Origin: Cenococcum geophilum 1.58
Lineage: Eukaryota; Ascomycota; Dothideomycetes; Gloniales; Gloniaceae
NCBI GenBank assembly: GCA_001692895.1
Contig: KV748240.1
Span: 62,001 to 126,000 of the forward strand
Length of the DNA stretch: 64,000 bases
Direction: 5' to 3'
Below the pieces are notes generated by a model. It saw only the letters and a program-made list of their open reading frames with translations. It made no database searches and had not been told where the DNA came from. The position numbers and the translations under genes were made by a program. Within the stretch, counting starts at the first letter, position 1; every line of letters starts with the position of its first letter. Positions 57,653-64,000 of this stretch are shown in pieces.

Positions 57653-59941
57653 ATGGAACCCTCTCCTCTTACCCAACAGTCCAGGCCGGAGTCGTTCCAG
57701 CCTAAGATTGTACGGTTGTACGAAGCATTATTTAGGGTTCGTCTATCACGGTATTACTTCAAGATTCAAGGGCTGAGTGGGAGATAGGAGGACGAAGAAG
57801 ACTATGACCTGTCCGAGGGCTTTTGGCAGGAGTTTTTTCTCTTGCGACCAGACGCTGCGAACCTGAAGCGAATTCTGGGTTACCTGGGCGCCGATGACCT
57901 TCTTCACTTGCAGGTAAAACCAATGAGGTCAATCTACCCGTCTTAGCATCTAACAATGGCCAGGCTCATTCACAACAGCTCTTCTTCCGGGCTGTCTCCT
58001 GTGTCAAGCATGACACCCCACCATCCGACGAGGTTGCTCTCGATGTAAGACAGCTCCCGCCCGCCACCACAGTTCCGCCAACTTACGAACCAGACCTTAA
58101 CAGTCTTCCTAGGTGCTGTCCTAAGCAAAAAATATACAAACCCAAGTTCCGACATCATCTCGGTTCTAACCGGCTTGCGCGATGCAGACGCTATCATGTC
58201 GGATTTTGTCGCTTCTTTAGACACTATCATACGCAATGGTCGAAACAGTAAAACACCATTTCTAAAATAGTCCACACCCCCACTCTAATTCTAAGTAGTG
58301 GAGGTGCGTCAGAAAGCTGCCCAAGTCGCGCTTTCAATTACGGCAGGGGCATATCAGACTAGTCTGATCTCATACTTCACTCACCGGGACCTCTTCCCTG
58401 CCCTAATGAAGGTACATAGTTCGAGCAATCCGTCTACTGCGATACTAAATTGTGTAGTGTGTCCAGGACTCCGAGAGCAGTACTCAAACTTTACGTCCCT
58501 TTTTTCTACTCGGCCTACTAGCCAACTACAACAAATTCGAATTTCAGAATCCGTATCGGCTACGACTTGATGACTTTGTTAATGACGCAACAATTCGCAA
58601 AATTGTGACGTGTTTTGGGTCCACGTGTTCTTCATCAAGGGACAGATATATTGCTGTGCAAGACGATTTACCAGAGGGTTGGAATCTGAGTGCTACGCTA
58701 AGTTATATCGGCCTTGGTGTCTTAGCTACTAGTTCCAGGCCTTCTACGCCAACTACTGAGGAGGCCGTCCCCCTATTCTCCGCCCTGTATGTCTGGCCAA
58801 TCAACTGCCAGAACGAAGCTAACATTAACTGTCAGGCCAGGCTCGGAAGCTGGAATACTTCTTTCCACTTATGAGTTCGCTAATGCGAACAAACTATTTT
58901 GCTTCAATCTTGTTACTCTGCCCTCTCACATCAAAGGAGAAGCTTCGGCCTTGAGCTCCTTTCTTTCTCTAACCTCATATCTGTTCCAACATGCACACCG
59001 CTCGTTTCGGTCTTCCCTCTACACATATATAAGTCTTTTTATCTTGCAAATTCTCGTCGAAGATCAAATCTTAATCAAGCGAATGTGCGGTGAAGAGAGT
59101 AAGACATCTGTAAGGCTCTGTCGGCAACGGCAGCCGTACCTACCTGTAATTAGAGGGAGTCGACCAGCTACTTCCGTCATACTTGACATAATGATTGATG
59201 GTATCAATCATAATCTACGACGAAGGCTTGATGCTGAATTCTACATGTAAGCTATCAATTACCTAGCCCCACCAGCACCAACGCTAATACCTCAGATTAT
59301 GCCTGGGCGTCATATTGCGGGTCATCTCCTTCTTAAGTAGATCTAGGCTACGTCTTGGTGCGGCAATTTACTATGGTCATTTTGAAGCCCGTCCGCTAAC
59401 TGAGCTAAGTAAAGCATATCACTGGTCGGAACTTTGGCGCACCCTTCTGTCTTTCTTCCGATTCCTGGTAACATATTCAAACGACATCAAAACGCTTCCG
59501 AAATACGCTGAATTAGTGGATGACCTGGTTGATTTGATCGCTTTATCTCTCTCTAGTGGGGAGGCGTTTCTACCAGACTCAGCATCCTACGATGACCTCT
59601 TCTACAAGATTGTTGAGACCGGTGAAATTTTGACCAAGTTTCGTGATGCTTTTGAGCTATCTAATCATGCGGGCCCCAGCTCCATTGATATATTGGTCAG
59701 TGTATCAAGTCACTACTATACTCTTCTTGAAGGGGATGAGAAAGGCAAGGTCAAGACCAAGAATCTTAGTCCAAAGGAGGTAAGCAAAGTGATAAAGCAA
59801 GGTTACGAGACTCTGTCAATTCAAGCAACGGAGGGATTAGACCATTGGGACAAGTTCCGAGAGGCAGACCACAAGATGATATTGAAGAAGGTCGCTAGGG
59901 TCGCGGTCGAGGATGCGAAATCTCTGATTAATGGGAAGTGA
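57653..59941 (+). CDS. ARMH3/DUF1741 armadillo-like protein
   Basis: Nine exons (57,653-57,736, 57,788-57,913, 57,964-58,044, 58,094-58,247, 58,299-58,411, 58,467-58,786, 58,836-59,246, 59,296-59,357 and 59,415-59,941) join without a frame break to 625 residues. Family text runs throughout: SEGFWQEFFLL, SQQLFFRAVSCVKHDTPPSD, TSLISYFTHRDLFPALMK, DLPEGWNLSATLSYIGLG, CRQRQPYLPVIRG, ILDIMIDGINHNLRRRLD and VIKQGYETLSIQATEGL. The human homologue ARMH3 acts at the Golgi with GBF1 and PI4KB. The fungal protein is all-helical and probably Golgi-associated by analogy. The last intron (57 bp, stopless) is inferred from family alignment. Confidence 0.88.
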
Positions 59942-60301
59942 TTACACGTGGCAATCAAAGGTCTGTTAGATGAAGCGTTGAGCTTAAATTAACCCGCTTA
60001 AGATTTCATCTCCTACATGCTAAGGCAGAATCGCTCAATGAAGACTATCAAACACTGCATGTTGTTGATGTCACAAAATCGGCTATCCTCAAAAAATGAA
60101 TGTTTATGGTCAACGCTAAGTTTCAGTCGTCCGCAATTAACCGTTAAAGATGATCTTAATAAAAATTAATAAAAAATTAATAGCAGCTTGTTAATATAAT
60201 AAATAGCTTATAACGTAGTCTGCGGGCCAATGGGCTATGCGGGCCTCCAGGCCATATCAAACCCTCTAAAAATTCCATACTTTAATATCTTAACAACCAC
60301 T
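59942..60301. other. 3' flank of the ARMH3-like gene
   Basis: Composition is balanced to about 60,130, then AT-rich. There is no gene. Near 60,275 the word TTTAATATCTTAACAACCACT resembles the inner arm edge of the adjoining foldback element, suggesting an older copy or slippage. Confidence 0.45.
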
Positions 60302-60531
60302 TAATAATAAATTCTAATGATTTAGATTTAGACTTTTATATATACTCTGCAGCTTCTATTAAAGTTACATCGTAAATAGTTTAGTGGTTTTTAAGATATA
60401 GTAATCCGGCCTTATCTTGGCCCCTAAATTTTAATATCTTAAAAACTACTAAACTATTTATAATGCAACTTTAATAGAAGCTGCAGAGTATATATAAAAG
60501 TCTAAATCTAAATTATTAGAATTTATTATTA
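60302..60531. mobile_element. Foldback/MITE-like element with 98-bp arms
   Basis: Arms 60,302-60,399 and 60,434-60,531 are inverse copies with only a handful of mismatches, separated by a 34-bp loop. The outer end reads TAATAATAAATTC. It has no coding capacity. The flanks do not show an unambiguous duplication beyond TA. Near-identity of the arms in AT-rich DNA suggests recent spread or gene conversion. Confidence 0.8.
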
Positions 60532-63005
60532 TATGGTTATTAGGCTATTTCAACTATCTGGAAAATCCTTTTAGAGCTCTTGCTGCACCTAGCCTAAAAA
60601 GACCAAAAACAACTAAAAGAACCCTAAAAAACACCTAGAGAATCCCCCTAAGATGTATATATTTTAGGGGAGGCACACGTTAAATAACGGTGGTTTACAC
60701 TCACGCGCGCCCACTAGAACCACGCCTAGCAATAGCCCTCTATAATAAGAACGGGCGAATACCACACTATAAAACGGAAAGACCTCTATTAAAAAGGTAT
60801 TTAATAAAATATAAAGCCTATTAGACGCGTCTAGTATCCGCAGTTATAGGGGAGTAACCGTTAGCTATAACGAACTAATGCAGCTAGTAAAATAGCTCCG
60901 CCAATCTAGTGTACCTTAGGCGCCCCTTTAGCAAACCCTTAACTAAATCCTCCAACGGCTAAATAAAATTAAAAATAAATAAAACTTCTCCCTACTGGCG
61001 AACCGCACCTAGGCCGCCGTAGCTGTGCCTTTATAGCATAGGGAGCCTACCCCCCTAAAGATAATATCCAGATATATAATTATAATACAACTAAATATAG
61101 AGAAAGTAGAGGGGCTTAGGGGACAATTAGAAATAGAAGTCCTTATAGAAATTCGCAAAGAGGTCTATAACGCCGTTATAGTCCAATACCTTAGGAGCGG
61201 AGATATTAGAGTCACCCTAAGGGACCAATAGGTAAAGAAATGAGCTATAAGGGCAGGGGATAGGCTAGGAGAACGTATTAGTATAAAAGTGCTCTATAAA
61301 GATTACCTAGTTAAAGTCCTAGCGGTTCCCCTAAGCCTTAGGGTAGAAAAGGGACGCTAGGCGGACAATACAGCAACTATATATAAGATAGTAAAATAAA
61401 CGGAACGCCTTATACTAGGACTCGAGATTACCTAAATCTAATAGCTTTAATAGGAAAATGCAAACTAAGTATATAATGAGAATAATAAAAGAATATAAGG
61501 GTTATTAGAGACTCGCTAGGGAGACGCCAGTCAAACGCATAGCTCCCTTATTATTAGTATATATATACTAGGAATGCAAAAACTCCTTATCTAAAAAGGT
61601 ATTATTATAAATGGCCTTATATACGACGTAAGGCTCTACAACTATAAACTCCACCTAGAATAATACTACCGCTGCGTATAATAGGGACACACCCAATCCA
61701 CATGCGCAGCATAGGTGTGCTACGGCCACTATACAGGCCCCCACGATATAAGAAATTGCTTAAATTAAGACCAAATAAAATGCGTAAACTGCCACCAAAG
61801 CACATATAAGGCGTGGGAGAGAGGAGACTGTATCAAATATAGGAGACGGAAGGTAAGGGCTTAACAGCTATAGGAATAACTGCACGCTAGATTATATAAA
61901 TAGAAACAATAGGCGATAAGCTAGGGGGGCGTAGGTGCCTTTCTAGCATTTCCTACCTTTAATACTGGGGGGCTAGGCCAGCTATCCTAAGCCTTAATAG
62001 GCCAGAAGCGTCGCCGCGCGATATTACTAGACTATATAGGGATATAAGGGAGAGGACGCCCTATAGGAAGACTATTATAGACAGCTATAGCAAGCTTAAG
62101 ACCAGGATAATTAAGAATTAGACTTAACGCGGCAAATATAACATTTATAGCCAACTCTTAAAGGGTATATAGCTAACTAGTAAAAATAGGGGAGGAACTA
62201 AAGACAATAATAGATTTAGATATAGAAGCGCTACTAGAAATATAAGATATAGGAATAGAAAGCTCTATATAAAATAAGTAGTAACTAGGATGTAGATATA
62301 AGAGATAAAAGCTCTAAATATTCTAGAGAAAATAGAAACAGAGGAAGCGAGGAATAAAGAAGAGGCAAAGGACCCCTACCAGGGGTCCACCACCTATCTA
62401 TTATATAGTACAACTGCGGCAACACAAACTACCGTCTTATAAGGCCCTTGCTAGACAGCTTAGACCTAGAGAAACACTATATCCTTACTATATAAGAGCC
62501 GTATTACAATGCCTATATATAATTAATATACTGCCCCTAAGGATTCCAGCTCCTATATAAACTAAAAGCAGCTATACGCGTATACTTTATAATTAGCAAG
62601 GCTATTAGCCTATCCTTATAGTTATAGTAGGCAGTTAACCCAAATATTATAGTTATAACAATCTAAATATATAGGGGACCGGTTTAGATTCTTAATATAT
62701 ATAACCCTAGGGTTAAAGGGGTCCTATAAATAGAGAATATTATATTAGTAATAAGCTTACTAGAAACCGAAAATATAGAGTTTATCCTATTAGGAGATAT
62801 AAACCTCTACCACCTACGGTAGGGGGGTATTTATATTACTGCCAAATAATAGGCAGAGTGCCTATTAAAAGCTATAGACACCTAGGGCCTTAAGCTAGCT
62901 ACCCCCCTAAGAGCAATTATATAGCAATAAGGCACCGCTAGAAGTATAATTGACCTTATATTTATGGATGAAGGCCTATACTAGAGACTTAAAAGATATA
63001 ACCCC

Positions 63006-63106
63006 TGTAAGAGTATATATATTAGGTCCCGCCGCGCTTACAACAAGTTCGCAAGCACTCTTAGTCTTTTTGGCCGTATGGTGACGTAGAGGCGGGCTAC
63101 GTTATA
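63006..63106 (+). repeat. TRIM 5' LTR, 101 bp
   Basis: It differs from the 3' LTR at seven positions. Every difference is C to T or G to A in this copy, and five of the seven are in CpA/TpG context, so RIP or a like process struck one LTR more than the other. Confidence 0.9.
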
Positions 63107-63127
63107 ATTGTGCTTGCGAACTTACTG

Positions 63128-63165
63128 GGGCCAGGTGTCGTGGGTTCGATCCCCATCGGTCACTT
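63128..63165 (+). other. tRNA-like B-box sequence in TRIM interior
   Basis: GTGGGTTCGATCCCCATCGG (about 63,138-63,157) resembles the T-arm and 3' half of a tRNA, with GGTTCGATCCC as a consensus polymerase III B box. No matching A box or complete cloverleaf is visible upstream, so it is not a tRNA gene. It could be captured tRNA sequence or chance. Confidence 0.45.
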
Positions 63166-63347
63166 CGCTCTGGTATAGTCTAACACGCATCCGTACGATG
63201 AGGCGGGTCGGCTGAGTCCGATCGCTTATGTTATTGGGGACTAACTAATATGGTGATACTTTTGGCGTTTGATCCCTATGGCGCGAACGGGCGCACAGAG
63301 GAATCCCTGCGAGCGCTCGAGGACGAGCGCGCAGAGGAGAGGGCAAT

Positions 63348-63448
63348 TGTAAGAGTATATATATTAGGTCCCGCCGCGCTTGCGACAAGTTCGCAAGCAC
63401 TCTCAGTCTTTTTGGCCGTATGGCGACGTGGAGGCGGGCCACGTTACA
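63348..63448 (+). repeat. TRIM 3' LTR, 101 bp
   Basis: This is the less mutated LTR, keeping the TG...CA termini. It is preceded directly by the polypurine tract. Confidence 0.9.
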
Positions 63449-64000
63449 ACCCCAAAGAAGAATAGGTACTTGCTTTAGACCATACCCCCATCTAAATACA
63501 GCTAGATCTAGATATTAAGGCACAATTAAATAGTAAAAGATACGCAATAAGAAAGCTTAAGATAGATAGCTTCCTTAATATAGTTAAATAACAACTTTAA
63601 GACCTAGAAGAAATCCACCCGATACTAAATAAGCGAGGCTTAGTAGCTACCCCTAAGGAAATCAACTAAAGACTAGAAAGGATCTAGGNAGCAATTAAAA
63701 ATAGGTTAGAAGAGCACTGCCCGGTCTTAAAAGCAGGCCCCTACGCGCGATACATATGGTCCATATAATACGCGGTTCTTATCACCAGCTAATAATAAGC
63801 AAGAAGAAAATACACAAGCAGCTATAATCCTAAAGACAAGAGATATTATAAAGACACAAGAAACCAGCTAAAGAATACTCTGAAAAAAGAAGTAAGGAAT
63901 AGCTGGAGATAGTTTATAAATAAGTATACTACTAACCCGAGCCTTCCCCATAATAAAGGTCTTTAGAGGATAGCGAAATAGGTAAAGAGAAAGGCAGGAC

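Larger units (their letters stand above)
63006..63448 (+). mobile_element. TRIM-type miniature LTR retrotransposon, 443 bp
   Basis: Direct repeats of 101 bp at 63,006-63,106 and 63,348-63,448 start TGTAAGAG and end TTACA (TTATA in the first). A perfect 5-bp duplication, ACCCC, is at 63,001-63,005 and 63,449-63,453. A purine tract, GCAGAGGAGAGGGCAAT, abuts the second LTR. GTGCTTGCGAACTT at 63,110-63,123, three bases past the first LTR, is the exact inverse of 63,045-63,058 inside that LTR. The 241-bp interior has no gene and must rely on proteins of another element. GC content is far above the host LINE. Confidence 0.9.
60574..64000 (+). mobile_element. LINE copy, same family as 44,672-50,206, cut by window end
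   Basis: It starts at GAGCTCTTGCTGCAC and is collinear with the first 3 kb of the full copy through ORF1, the endonuclease (about 62,390-63,000 and 63,454-63,560) and toward reverse transcriptase. The TRIM element at 63,006-63,448 interrupts the endonuclease. All frames are broken. One ambiguous base is at 63,689. The 5' flank carries no readable duplication because the 3' end is outside. Confidence 0.9.

Noticed and set aside
57370-57705. Open frames on both strands between NRK1 and the ARMH3-like gene
   Set aside because: No family match, and the region is the divergent promoter; the plus frame overlaps the true ARMH3-like start in a different frame.
63120-63200. tRNA gene
   Set aside because: Only a B-box-like 3' half is present; no cloverleaf or A box can be formed.

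Overview
This window reads as a filamentous ascomycete (Pezizomycotina) chromosome segment. Two gene-bearing islands of ordinary base composition (about 25.0-28.2 kb and 54.4-60.0 kb) sit in a sea of AT-rich, TpA-rich, stop-riddled repeats. The genes have short introns with fungal-type branch points. The repeats carry the signature expected of repeat-induced point mutation (RIP): C:G to T:A changes, mostly CpA/TpG to TpA, turning CAG and CAA codons into TAG and TAA. I cannot name the species.

Left repeat block (1-25,003). Chromovirus copy A (minus strand; 1-50 and 6,739-11,93x) is split by a full-length LINE (65-6,738, minus, 14-bp target-site duplication, TSD) and by a 5'-truncated LINE of a second family (8,795-9,702, 15-bp TSD). 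A solo LTR follows. Next is a 1.95-kb Fot1/pogo-type DNA transposon stretched to 12.5 kb (12,537-25,001) by two insertions: an internally deleted LINE (12,841-15,383) that itself carries a solo LTR, and a complete 7.95-kb chromovirus (16,490-24,442).

Island 1 (25.0-28.2 kb). It holds eaf3 (MRG15-type chromatin protein, minus) and a Cnl2/Nkp2-family kinetochore gene (plus), transcribed divergently from a 311-bp spacer.

Central nested block (about 29.2-54.4 kb). From outside in: a hairpin region; a roughly 0.75-kb foldback element; a 6.1-kb MULE-like transposon with a 10-bp TSD and a transposase gene with at least ten introns; and, inside the MULE, (i) a full-length LINE (44,672-50,206) and (ii) a 6.4-kb terminal-inverted-repeat (TIR) transposon (30,683-43,293, 9-bp TSD) encoding a DUF6589-like protein and, on the opposite strand, a RecQ-like helicase. 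That last transposon is interrupted by complete chromovirus B (33,740-39,929, 5-bp TSD). The DUF6589/RecQ element is the best candidate here for an undescribed mobile system, and its probable small relatives lie close by.

Island 2 (54.4-60.0 kb). It holds a rhodopsin-domain (Pth11/SAT4-like) membrane protein (plus), nicotinamide riboside kinase NRK1 (minus, with an apparent GC-AG intron) and an ARMH3/DUF1741 armadillo-like protein (plus, nine exons). All three can be assembled exon by exon without a broken frame.

Right edge (60.3-64.0 kb). A near-perfect foldback element with 98-bp arms is followed by a second copy of the MULE-borne LINE family, cut by the window end. This LINE carries a 443-bp TRIM-type LTR element with 101-bp LTRs, a 5-bp TSD and a 14-nt complementarity between its LTR and the primer-binding position. 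The chromovirus families show shorter versions of this self-complementarity, as expected for Tf1/sushi-type self-priming.
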